From Planctomycetaceae bacterium (lineage in GTDB: Bacteria > Planctomycetota > Planctomycetia > Pirellulales > Pirellulaceae), in contig RECD01000088.1 in NCBI GenBank assembly GCA_007694185.1, forward strand, positions 1-64,000: a DNA stretch of 64,000 nucleotides, written 5' to 3'. Numbering within the stretch: the first letter of the stretch is position 1; each line of letters opens with the position of its first letter. A program made the translations under genes and the position numbers. Below the pieces are notes generated by a model. It was not told the origin of the DNA and made no database searches. It saw only the letters and a list, made by a program, of their open reading frames with translations. Below, in pieces: positions 53,627 through 62,121 of the stretch.

Positions 53627-55402
53627 TCACTCCAAAATCATGTCGTCCACGGTGTGGCCGCTCGGGATCATCGGCAGCACGTGCTCTTGGTACGGCACCT
53701 CGACGTCGAGCACGAAGGGCCCCGGGTACGATATCATTTCCGACAGTGCCGCTTCCAAGTCGGCCTTGCGACGCACCGTCGCGGCACCACACCCGTATCC
53801 TTTGGCGATCTGCACAAAGTTCGGATACCGCTCGCGAGCATAGGCGAAGCGGTCGGCGTCACTCGGCCCGGCTGCTTCATCATGGTGGATCGGCCCGAGG
53901 TAGGTGTGGGCACGGTTCCGACCCATGAATCGGTCCTCCCACTGGACCACCATCCCGAGATGCTGGTTGTTGAGCAACAACACCTTCACGGGCAGGTTTT
54001 CGCAGTGACAGGTCGCCAATTCCTGGATGTTCATCTGGAAACTGCCGTCGCCGTCGATGTCGATGACCAACGCCCCCGGATGAGCGGCCTGGACGCCCAT
54101 CGCCGAAGGCAAGCCGAAGCCCATCGTCCCCAAACCGCTGCTGCTGTGCCACGTCCGCGGACGATCGAATTTGAAAAATTGGGCGGCCCACATCTGGTGT
54201 TGCCCCACCCCGACCGTGACATACGCGTCCATCTCCGCAGTCATCTGACTGAGCGTGCGAATCGCATGTTGCTGCAAAATCCCGTCGAAAGACTCGTCGT
54301 AGTGGAACGGGTGCTTCGCCTTCAGCTCCAAACAGTGGTTAACCCAATCGGAAATGTCTTCCGGCGGCTGAACGAAGCGATTGAGCGACTCCAATGCCTG
54401 CCCGACCTCGCCGCAGACTGAGATGTGGGCCACCTTGTTCTTGTTCAGCTCCGAAGCGTCCAAGTCGATGTGGACGATTTTCGCGCCTTTGGCAAACGAC
54501 TCCACATGCCCGGTCACCCGGTCATCAAAACGCACCCCCAGGGCGATCAACAGGTCGCAGTCGCGGACCGCATAATTCGCGTAGGCGGAGCCGTGCATCC
54601 CGAGCATGTCAAGCGACAGCGGGTCGTCAGCCGGGACCAAACCGAGCCCCATCACAGTGGTCGTGCAAGGGATCCCGGTTATCCGCAAGAACTCTCGCAA
54701 TTGTGGTGCCGAATCGCTACCCATCACCCCACCGCCGGCGTAGACGACCGGGCGTTTAGCGCGTCGAACCGCAGCCGCGATCTGCCGTAAGGCACTCTCT
54801 GGAACCGGCGGCCGGTGCGGGCGGTACCCCGGAAGCTGCATCGGAACGTCGAAATCGGCTTCGGTCGAATCGAGCTGGACGTCCTTGGGAAGGTCGATGA
54901 TCACCGGCCCGGGACGCCCCGTGTTCGCGATATAAAAGGCCTCTTTGACGACCCTCGCCATGTCCTTGACGTCCGTGACCAAATAATGGTGTTTGGTAAT
55001 GCCGCGGCAAACTTCAACGATCGGCGTCTCCTGAAACGCGTCCGTGCCGATCACCGTCGTCGGTACCTGGCCGGTGATGCAGACCAAGGGGACGCTGTCC
55101 AACTTCGCATCGGCGATCGCGGTGACCAGATTGGTCGCCCCCGGACCGCTGGTCGCCATCACGACCCCCACCTTGCCGGTGCTCCGGGCGTATCCCTGAG
55201 CCGCGAAGGCCCCGCCTTGCTCATGCCGCGGAAGGATCGTCCGGATCGATTGGCCAAAACGCGTCAGGGCCTGGTGCAGCGGCATGCTGCAACCGCCCGG
55301 ATAAGCGAAGATGACTTCGACGCCGTGATTGACCAATGATTGCACGAGAATATCGGCTCCGGTCATCATTTTGGTCGTCTGGGCCGCGTCAATCGTGCTC
55401 AT
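53627..55402 (-). CDS. ilvB: Acetolactate synthase large subunit
   Basis: Acetolactate synthase condenses pyruvate for valine, leucine and isoleucine. From the ATG at 55402 the product has 591 residues: the PYR domain with catalytic Glu61 in [14 protein letters not shown], a DHS-like central domain, and the PP domain with [18 protein letters not shown], the GDG...N thiamine-binding motif. The last part is the [20 protein letters not shown] block. No small subunit (ilvH) is adjacent. A run of eight T on the minus strand (about 55425-55432) lies in the leader some 25 bases before the start. Confidence 0.93.
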   Translation of the reverse strand: MSTIDAAQTTKMMTGADILVQSLVNHGVEVIFAYPGGCSMPLHQALTRFGQSIRTILPRHEQGGAFAAQGYARSTGKVGVVMATSGPGATNLVTAIADAKLDSVPLVCITGQVPTTVIGTDAFQETPIVEVCRGITKHHYLVTDVKDMARVVKEAFYIANTGRPGPVIIDLPKDVQLDSTEADFDVPMQLPGYRPHRPPVPESALRQIAAAVRRAKRPVVYAGGGVMGSDSAPQLREFLRITGIPCTTTVMGLGLVPADDPLSLDMLGMHGSAYANYAVRDCDLLIALGVRFDDRVTGHVESFAKGAKIVHIDLDASELNKNKVAHISVCGEVGQALESLNRFVQPPEDISDWVNHCLELKAKHPFHYDESFDGILQQHAIRTLSQMTAEMDAYVTVGVGQHQMWAAQFFKFDRPRTWHSSSGLGTMGFGLPSAMGVQAAHPGALVIDIDGDGSFQMNIQELATCHCENLPVKVLLLNNQHLGMVVQWEDRFMGRNRAHTYLGPIHHDEAAGPSDADRFAYARERYPNFVQIAKGYGCGAATVRRKADLEAALSEMISYPGPFVLDVEVPYQEHVLPMIPSGHTVDDMILE

Positions 55403-55638
55403 CTTGTTCGAATGGTTGAGGGTGGAAAAAAAACGGGCAATTCGGCGAAGTTCGGCGGAGGAATTCTCAAACTGCCGTTTACACCCAATGCCCAGAAGTA
55501 CGAATCTAGAACCGAGGATCGACTTAGGCAATGGACAAAAGACGGACCGATAGGAGTTCCAGCCGACTTTTCAGCCGTCAACTCCCCCCAATCCGCTTGA
55601 AACCACCCGGGACACGCAGGATGCCCGCCTCACCCGCG

Positions 55639-58600
55639 ATGAACGAATTGACCGATCGCCCAAGCGGCAAGCCGAAGACCCGGCCCCGCCAATGCGAATT
55701 CAACGGCTCAGCCCTGCCCCTGAAAATTGCCCCAAGCAGCAACCGATGCGCCCGCTTGCCCGGCGACCGACGGCACACCGACCACTCCACAACGGATCGG
55801 GCAGCGAGTCCGAAGTTCACCTCCGCGGTAGCTGCCATCCGACGACCGGTCTGGACCGTGATCGCGTCCTGCTTCCTTCTCGCGCCTTTGCCTTGGACCG
55901 CTTTTGGCCAAGAGGTCGGATTGGCTCGGGAAAGCGGTTCAGCCCGAGAAACCGGACCGTTGAGTCAGGCCGAACGGCAGATCACAGGCGAAACGCCACC
56001 GGATGCGACATTGCGGTCGCTCGCCTTCATCGACCCGGACCGCGGTTGGTCCGTCGGTGACTTCGGGACGATTCTGGTGAGCCGTGACGGCGGTTCGAAT
56101 TGGGACATGCAGGATTCCGGTACCGACGCCCATCTGCAGGCGATCGCGATGTTCAACAGCCAGCGGGGACTGGCGATCGGCGGGAGTTACGATGCCCATT
56201 CGCAAGTCGGCCGCGGCGTGGCCATCTGGACACGCGATGGGGGAAAAACGTGGAAACGGACCGAATCGATCGGCCTGCCGCCGCTGCGATACCTGCTGAT
56301 CGGTCCCCAGGGACGTTGCGTGGCCGCAGGGGATTGGTCATCGGCCCACATGACAAATCGTTTTGGCAGTTCCGATGGCGGCCGAACGTGGGAGGCGTTG
56401 CCCCCTGCATCGCCCGATCCGATCATCGGACTGGCGGGGACCGTTTCGGACTACGTGACCCTGTCGGACCGGGGAGAAGTGATCCGACACCGGGACGACC
56501 AGCGGGATCGCCGCGTCCTGCCACCCGCTTCCGGTCGATCACGGGTTTTTGCCGCGGGGCCGATCCTCGGGGTCGGCGGAGACGGTATCCTCGGGCTGTC
56601 AGCGGACGGTGGGGCGACCTGGAACGCCCCCTTCGGTTCGCTGCCCCAGCCATTGGGGGCCGCCGTTTGGAAGAATGATGAGTTATGGGCCCTCCGCCCG
56701 GCATCGGCCGAGTTGCTACGAGGCGATCGACGGTCACTCTCAGGGGCAAGGCGGATCGCCGACGCGCCGCTGCGTGCCCTGTTTCGCCTGGATAACGATC
56801 GAGGTTGGGCCGTGGGCGACTGGGGCACGATCGCCCTGACCCGTGACGGCGGCAGCACTTGGCGGACGGTCCGCGGGAATGGTGACCGGCCGGCCGTGAT
56901 GGCGGTCGCCGCCCGAGCGGCGGATCTGCCCTGGTCACTGCTGGGAATGGAATCGCTCCAACACCGCCGACGGGTCGCCTTGGTAACCGCCGACGACTTG
57001 GCGATGCTCCGCCAGGCGGCTCGCCCGCTGGGTTCGACCGCCGAGTACTCCTGGGCGAGGCTGACGGCCGCCGGCGCTTCGGAGGCCCCGGTCGAAACGA
57101 GACGCCGCCAGGCCTGGCCGGCCGGCGGTGGCGAAACGACCGGCACCAGCCCTGAGGAAATCCTGACCCAAGCTCGGCCGGCCGTCCTCGTGCTGGCAGG
57201 AGAACTGACGGCCGAAGAAAAAACGGCGTGGACCCAAGCGGCGATCAGGGCCGACGTGGCTCGCGTGTTCGAAACGGGACGCGGGAGCCAGCGGACGCTG
57301 CCCAACACGACCGCGATGACTCACGTCGGGATGCTGGCGGGCGACGTCTGGATCGATGCGTTGACACAGGTGGCCCCAGGACGAACGCCACCGGAGAGCC
57401 TACGGCTTGGGGCACGCTATGACGCCTTCGCCGATCGTGTCGCGATCGACGGGCTAGCCGGATTCTTGGGCGACGATCCGAGGTACCGCCATCCGGCCAG
57501 TTCGACTTCGAGCCGCCGACAACTCCAGATCTTGCAGGCCCGCACCACAGAAACCGCATGGATCGAGTCGCTTGTCGCGATGCCCGATCCCCCCGAGGAG
57601 ATCGTTCGACGCTTGGAAGAACGGCTGATCGGCGCCGAACCGAGCCAAGAGCGACGACTGCTCTATCGGCTGCTGGCCCGTGCCAAAAAGCGAGATCGGC
57701 CGGAACTCTACCGCGGCTTGCTCCGCTGGGCAGCAACCCGCTGGCCGGCTGAACCGCTTGGCCAAATGGCGGGGCTGGTGGAGGAAACGATTCGAAATAG
57801 CGAAGAGTGGCAGCAACTCGGCACCATCCGGCTAGAAGTCTCGGCCGGCTCGGGTGACGCTCGCGAACTCACCAAGGAAATCGTTCAGGTTTCCCCGTTC
57901 CAATCCCCACCGTCACCGACGATCCGATTGGTCGGCGGCTGGGAAACGGAACCGTCACCTACCGGCGACGACACGTCTCCCTCCCGGGCAGCCACCATCG
58001 AAGACTGGACATGGGAAGCCCAACCCGTTGTCCTGATGGCGAGACGCAAAACCAAGCCGGAATTGCTGCCGCCCGGTCACCCCCTGATCCGGCTTGGTGA
58101 AGACCGAACTTCATCCCCGGCTGACTGGCGCGACTCCTGGATCGGCGCCTGGTCCGACCTGGCGAAAGGCCCCCGTGGTGACTCCGCGCGACTCGCCGCC
58201 TGGGCGGCGAACCGCCCGCTGCTGGACGGCCAACTGGACGAACCGATGTGGCGCGCCGGTGAAGCTGACGCGGGGGCGACCGCGGCGAATGTCGTCCATG
58301 TCGCTTACGATGCCGAGTTCGTCTACTTTGGCATTTCGGCTGCCCCGCTGCTTCCGGCGGCATCCCCGCCCAATCGTCTCCGCCAGCGGGACGCCCCGCT
58401 GGACGGCTCCGATCGGTACGGGCTGCGGATCGACGTCGATGGTGACCTGCTGACCGCCTATGAACTCGAGTTCGACGCGGCAGGAAATACCCGCGACACG
58501 TGCGACGGCTTTTCCCTGTGGCACCCGACTTGGTTCTTGGCGATCGGTGACCGGTCCGACCGGCTGATCGCGGAGATCGCGATCCGCAGGGCGGACTTGG

Positions 58601-58725
58601 TCGGACCGCTGCAAGACCCGAATCGTCACTGGCACGTCGCTTTGGTTCACCACGAGCCGAATCAGGCTGCCGAGGCATTCCCCAGCCTAGCCCCAACGGG
58701 TTGGCGGATCATTCGGTTCGACTGA
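55639..58725 (+). CDS. Large secreted beta-propeller protein with C-terminal CBM9-like domain
   Basis: From the ATG at 55639 the product has 1,028 residues; an ATG at 55621 is also possible. A signal segment (RPVWTVIASCFLLAPLPWTAFGQ) sits near residue 70, after an unusual polar n-region. Residues about 100-410 form BNR/Ycf48-like repeats (FIDPDRGWSVGDFGTILVSRDGGSNW, DNDRGWAVGDWGTIALTRDGGSTW). The middle is mixed, including DDLAMLRQAARPLGSTAEYSW. The last 175 residues (NRPLLDGQLDEPMWRAGEA, VAYDAEFVYFGISA, DRYGLRIDVDGDLLTAYE) look like a DOMON/CBM9-type sugar-binding fold. No enzyme motif is seen. It is divergent from ilvB and converges on the zinc-ribbon membrane protein. Confidence 0.65.
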   Translation: MNELTDRPSGKPKTRPRQCEFNGSALPLKIAPSSNRCARLPGDRRHTDHSTTDRAASPKFTSAVAAIRRPVWTVIASCFLLAPLPWTAFGQEVGLARESGSARETGPLSQAERQITGETPPDATLRSLAFIDPDRGWSVGDFGTILVSRDGGSNWDMQDSGTDAHLQAIAMFNSQRGLAIGGSYDAHSQVGRGVAIWTRDGGKTWKRTESIGLPPLRYLLIGPQGRCVAAGDWSSAHMTNRFGSSDGGRTWEALPPASPDPIIGLAGTVSDYVTLSDRGEVIRHRDDQRDRRVLPPASGRSRVFAAGPILGVGGDGILGLSADGGATWNAPFGSLPQPLGAAVWKNDELWALRPASAELLRGDRRSLSGARRIADAPLRALFRLDNDRGWAVGDWGTIALTRDGGSTWRTVRGNGDRPAVMAVAARAADLPWSLLGMESLQHRRRVALVTADDLAMLRQAARPLGSTAEYSWARLTAAGASEAPVETRRRQAWPAGGGETTGTSPEEILTQARPAVLVLAGELTAEEKTAWTQAAIRADVARVFETGRGSQRTLPNTTAMTHVGMLAGDVWIDALTQVAPGRTPPESLRLGARYDAFADRVAIDGLAGFLGDDPRYRHPASSTSSRRQLQILQARTTETAWIESLVAMPDPPEEIVRRLEERLIGAEPSQERRLLYRLLARAKKRDRPELYRGLLRWAATRWPAEPLGQMAGLVEETIRNSEEWQQLGTIRLEVSAGSGDARELTKEIVQVSPFQSPPSPTIRLVGGWETEPSPTGDDTSPSRAATIEDWTWEAQPVVLMARRKTKPELLPPGHPLIRLGEDRTSSPADWRDSWIGAWSDLAKGPRGDSARLAAWAANRPLLDGQLDEPMWRAGEADAGATAANVVHVAYDAEFVYFGISAAPLLPAASPPNRLRQRDAPLDGSDRYGLRIDVDGDLLTAYELEFDAAGNTRDTCDGFSLWHPTWFLAIGDRSDRLIAEIAIRRADLVGPLQDPNRHWHVALVHHEPNQAAEAFPSLAPTGWRIIRFD

Positions 58726-58944
58726 TCCCGATCGCGGCTCACCTCGCCGGCCACCGACCGACTTGATCGAGACCGCTGCCGCCGATGGACAGACGCAGTT
58801 TCATAGCTCGCCCGGTTCGGTGACTCGGTCGAGAGGCTCGACGCTCCGATCGACGCCGGGCTCCGAACTGCCTGAGAAGCCGGCAGGCCGCTCACCGCAA
58901 CCGATCAGGCATGATGACTCGACACCGGGGCGGGGCGGCTCGGC

Positions 58945-60504
58945 TCAAGCCTGCCCGTCGACATCGTCGGACGGCTTGCGCCGGTCGATGTCGTTGACCA
59001 TCGGCGGCGCGTTGATCGCCTGGCCGATCCCGTATGCCAATTGACCAATGATTCCGAAATACATGAACACGGCAGCGATCGTGACGACGATCGCGATCGC
59101 CGCCCCGGTCAACGGCGTGCAGGCACTCGCGAAAAGATAGGCGAAGAACAGGCCGCCGAACAATGCGGTCGAGGCCAAATAGGCCGCGCCCCATTGGTCC
59201 GGCGCCCGGACGATCGATTTGCTGACATCGGTCGAAAACGGGACGAAGACGCTCTGCTCGTCGAGCATCGACATCAGGATGATCGGGTAGAGCAGGTACA
59301 GCGTAAACATTGCGAGGGCGAACGCCATCATGCCACCGATCCCGAATAGCTTGGCCACCATCCAGATCGGCCCGGCAGCGACGGCACCCGCGCTCATCGC
59401 GACCGCGACCTGCCCGAACCACTCCAGCGGGTCGAACACGGGCCATTCGCTGACGCGTTCCTCGCCGTTGGCGACCGATTGCAAAATGGCGAAACCACAG
59501 GCGACGACCAAGGCGGCGAACACGACCCCGCCCGCGAACATCCCCAACGCGACAATCGGCGCCTGGGCATCAACCTTCAACCAAATCGCGACCGGTACAT
59601 AAGCGAGCAGCGACAACAGCCCGACGTGAATGGCGACCGCGGGATCGCGAAAAACCTTGCCGAGTCGCAAAAACCAGACGCCGAACGAGGGAAGCTCCCA
59701 CTCGGTCTCTTCCGACTCTTCTTCGGCCAGTTCGGCGGCTCGCAGCAAATCATCTGCGGACTTTCGGAACGGATCTTGCGGCCGCGCCGCGGTCGGATTC
59801 CCGTGCTCGTCACCATCGCTGAATCGATAAACCGGCGCCGTGGCCATGTCCGGCTGATAGCGACTCTGCGGCTTGGGCCGCGGGGGAACGGTGATCACCG
59901 ATTCACAGTCGGTGCAGCGAATCCGCTTACCAACCTGATCGGTTCGCGCGTAAGTCACGGAATCACATACCGGACACCGGACACGGAACCGGTCGTCCTC
60001 CGCAGCATCGACATCCACCCGACTGGCCGACCGCGACGGCACAGGAGGCTCGCCGCCGAACCCCGCGAGCAACGCTAAATCGGCCTCGCTCAAGGGCGGA
60101 GTCGAAGGCCCGGCAGACCCCGCCGATGCCGAGCCACTCGCGGGCGGCTCGGTCGGCGGCGAAGCCGGGGCGGACCGGGGCTGGGAAGCGGCCGCCGGGA
60201 CCGCGGCATCGTCGAGATCGGAAAGCCAGAATTCGTCCGAGACCGTCGGTTCACTTGTGGGCGGCGGGGCTGTCGGCTTCGCGGCTGTCGGCTTCGCGGA
60301 GTCGGGGGCTGACCCGGCTGCCGGGGGCTCATCGTCCAGCCGCAACCAATCGTCCTCGTCCGTCGCCACATCCGGTTGGCCGGGGACCTTGATCTTTCCG
60401 CCACAATGTTGGCAAACGAGCCGCTGGCCACTCCGCTCCGCAGGAAACACGAGCGTCGCACCGCAGAGTGGGCACTTGACCTTGATCGGCTGCGTTTGGG
60501 TCAT
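58945..60504 (-). CDS. Double zinc-ribbon membrane protein
   Basis: The 519-residue product starts with a CPLCG...CQHCGG zinc ribbon (residues 11-37) and has a second CPVCD...CTDCES ribbon at about 175-205. A Pro/Ala/Ser-rich linker of about 120 residues separates them. The C-terminal half has six or so membrane segments from about residue 288 on (AIHVGLLSLLAYVPVAIWL, GMFAGGVVFAALVVACGFAI, FALAMFTLYLLYPIIL and others), like Yip1/DUF975-type proteins. The linker contains a 15-base tandem duplication (60268-60297). I do not know its function; regulators or scaffolds with zinc ribbons before membrane domains are frequent in planctomycetes. Confidence 0.62.
   Translation of the reverse strand: MTQTQPIKVKCPLCGATLVFPAERSGQRLVCQHCGGKIKVPGQPDVATDEDDWLRLDDEPPAAGSAPDSAKPTAAKPTAPPPTSEPTVSDEFWLSDLDDAAVPAAASQPRSAPASPPTEPPASGSASAGSAGPSTPPLSEADLALLAGFGGEPPVPSRSASRVDVDAAEDDRFRVRCPVCDSVTYARTDQVGKRIRCTDCESVITVPPRPKPQSRYQPDMATAPVYRFSDGDEHGNPTAARPQDPFRKSADDLLRAAELAEEESEETEWELPSFGVWFLRLGKVFRDPAVAIHVGLLSLLAYVPVAIWLKVDAQAPIVALGMFAGGVVFAALVVACGFAILQSVANGEERVSEWPVFDPLEWFGQVAVAMSAGAVAAGPIWMVAKLFGIGGMMAFALAMFTLYLLYPIILMSMLDEQSVFVPFSTDVSKSIVRAPDQWGAAYLASTALFGGLFFAYLFASACTPLTGAAIAIVVTIAAVFMYFGIIGQLAYGIGQAINAPPMVNDIDRRKPSDDVDGQA
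60268..60297 (-). repeat. 15-bp tandem duplication in the zinc-ribbon gene
   Basis: GGCTGTCGGCTTCGC occurs twice head to tail on the plus strand (60268-60282 and 60283-60297), giving Ala-Lys-Pro-Thr-Ala twice in the linker of the encoded protein. Confidence 0.9.
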
Positions 60505-60555
60505 GACGTTGACGCAAAAAAAAGGGCCTCAGGCTCGAGCCGTCTGCCGCTCATT

Positions 60556-61116
60556 CTACTCTTCCATGACCTCCGCTTCTCGGCCTTTGGCCAATTCGGT
60601 CGCTTGGGCTTCGAACTTTTTGGTCAATTCCTGAACCTCTTCCTTGAGGCGATCCCGATCATCCTCCGAAATCGACTTCTCCTTCTCGGCGGCATCGGCT
60701 GCCTTGTTCGCATCCCGACGAATGTTGCGAATGCTAATCCTCGCCTCCTCGGTCAGTTCCTTGATCCGCGCGACCATCTTTTTGCGAACTTCGGTCGACA
60801 GCGGGGGAACGTTGATCCGAATGATGCGGCCATCGTTCTGGGGATTCAGGCCAAGATCGCCAGCTACGATCGCCTTCTCGATGTCCTTGATGGTCGAGGT
60901 GTCGTAGGGACGGATCACGATCTGCTGCGGCTCGGGCGTGCCGATCGAGGCCAATTGCTTGAGCGGGGTATGCGACCCATAGGCCTCAACCCGGACGGAC
61001 TCGACCAAGCCGGGATTCGCCCTGCCGGTGCGAATTCCGGCAAGGCTGTGGCTGAGAACGGACGTCGCTTTGTCCATCCGCTCTTCGGCGTCGGCAAGGA
61101 TTTGATCGTAGGACAT
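60556..61116 (-). CDS. frr: Ribosome-recycling factor
   Basis: RRF with EF-G splits the post-termination ribosome. The 186-residue product is the normal length and has the conserved LAGIRTGRANPGLVE near the N-terminus (residues 25-39), GTPEPQQIVIRPYD, RINVPPLSTEVRKKMV and the helical C-terminus with REAEVMEE. It follows pyrH by 83 bases, the usual pyrH-frr order; rpsB and tsf are not in this window. Confidence 0.96.
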   Translation of the reverse strand: MSYDQILADAEERMDKATSVLSHSLAGIRTGRANPGLVESVRVEAYGSHTPLKQLASIGTPEPQQIVIRPYDTSTIKDIEKAIVAGDLGLNPQNDGRIIRINVPPLSTEVRKKMVARIKELTEEARISIRNIRRDANKAADAAEKEKSISEDDRDRLKEEVQELTKKFEAQATELAKGREAEVMEE

Positions 61117-61199
61117 GGTGGCTGGTTCCTAGGTTGAGGGTTCGGGAAAAGGAGACGATGGCCGAATGAAGGTGTCGAGCCGACGGGCTTGGTGTCCGA

Positions 61200-61952
61200 T
61201 CAGTGGGGCCGGGTGCCGATCCAGGTACCGAGCCCCTCGCCGGTGACTGCCCGCACGATGTTCCCATCATGCTTGAAGTTGAACACGAGGATCGGAACCT
61301 GATGCTCCCGGCAGAGCGCGATGGCGGTAGCATCCATCACTCTCAAGTTCTTTTCGATGACCTCGTTGTAGGTCAACGAATCGTACAGCACCGCGTGTGG
61401 GTTTTTTTCCGGGTCCTCGCTGAACACCCCATCGACTCGGGTCGCCTTCAGCACCGCGTCGGCGCCCAGTTCCAACGCCCGCTGCGCCGCGGCGGTGTCG
61501 GTGGTGACGAACGGCCTGCCGATGCCAGCAGCCAAGATCACGACCCGGCCTTTTTCCAAATGCCGCAGGGCCCGGCGCCGGATGAAGGGTTCGGCGACCG
61601 TGTCGACTTCGATCGCGGACATCACCCGGGTGTTGCACCCGAGCGATTCCAACGCGTCCTGCATCGCCATCGAATTGATGACCGTGGCCATCATCCCCAT
61701 GTAATGCGCCGTGGCCTCATGAATCATCGCATGCATGCCGCTGAACTGGGCACCGCGGAGGATGTTTCCCCCACCGATCACGACCGCGATCTGACACCCC
61801 GAGGCGTGCGCCTGCATGATCTGCTTGGCGATCCCCGCGACCTCTTCCCCGCTGATGCCACGCTGCCCCGAATCCGCCAAGCTTTCTCCGCTCAACTTCA
61901 AGATCACTCGGCGAAACCGAAGCGAGGCGGGCGATCCGTCGGGGTCAGTCAT
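61200..61952 (-). CDS. pyrH: Uridylate kinase (UMP kinase)
   Basis: PyrH phosphorylates UMP to UDP. From the ATG at 61952 the product has 250 residues, with the amino acid kinase motifs [10 protein letters not shown] (about 16-25), [34 protein letters not shown] and [17 protein letters not shown]. An upstream start at 62012 would add 20 residues. It is upstream of frr on the same strand; the TPR protein gene before it ends 169 bases away. Confidence 0.95.
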   Translation of the reverse strand: MTDPDGSPASLRFRRVILKLSGESLADSGQRGISGEEVAGIAKQIMQAHASGCQIAVVIGGGNILRGAQFSGMHAMIHEATAHYMGMMATVINSMAMQDALESLGCNTRVMSAIEVDTVAEPFIRRRALRHLEKGRVVILAAGIGRPFVTTDTAAAQRALELGADAVLKATRVDGVFSEDPEKNPHAVLYDSLTYNEVIEKNLRVMDATAIALCREHQVPILVFNFKHDGNIVRAVTGEGLGTWIGTRPH

Positions 61953-62121
61953 GAGGAATTTCGGGGAGATAGGACATCGGGGCGGCGGGTGCCGCGCTGG
62001 ACTGGCCGTCAAAGCTACCGCAACGGCGGTGCCAAGCAGGCTCTCTCGCGAGGCATTCTAAACAAATGACGAAATCCCGCCATCACCGGACCTCGGCGAA
62101 CCGGGAGGGCGTCTCACGCGC

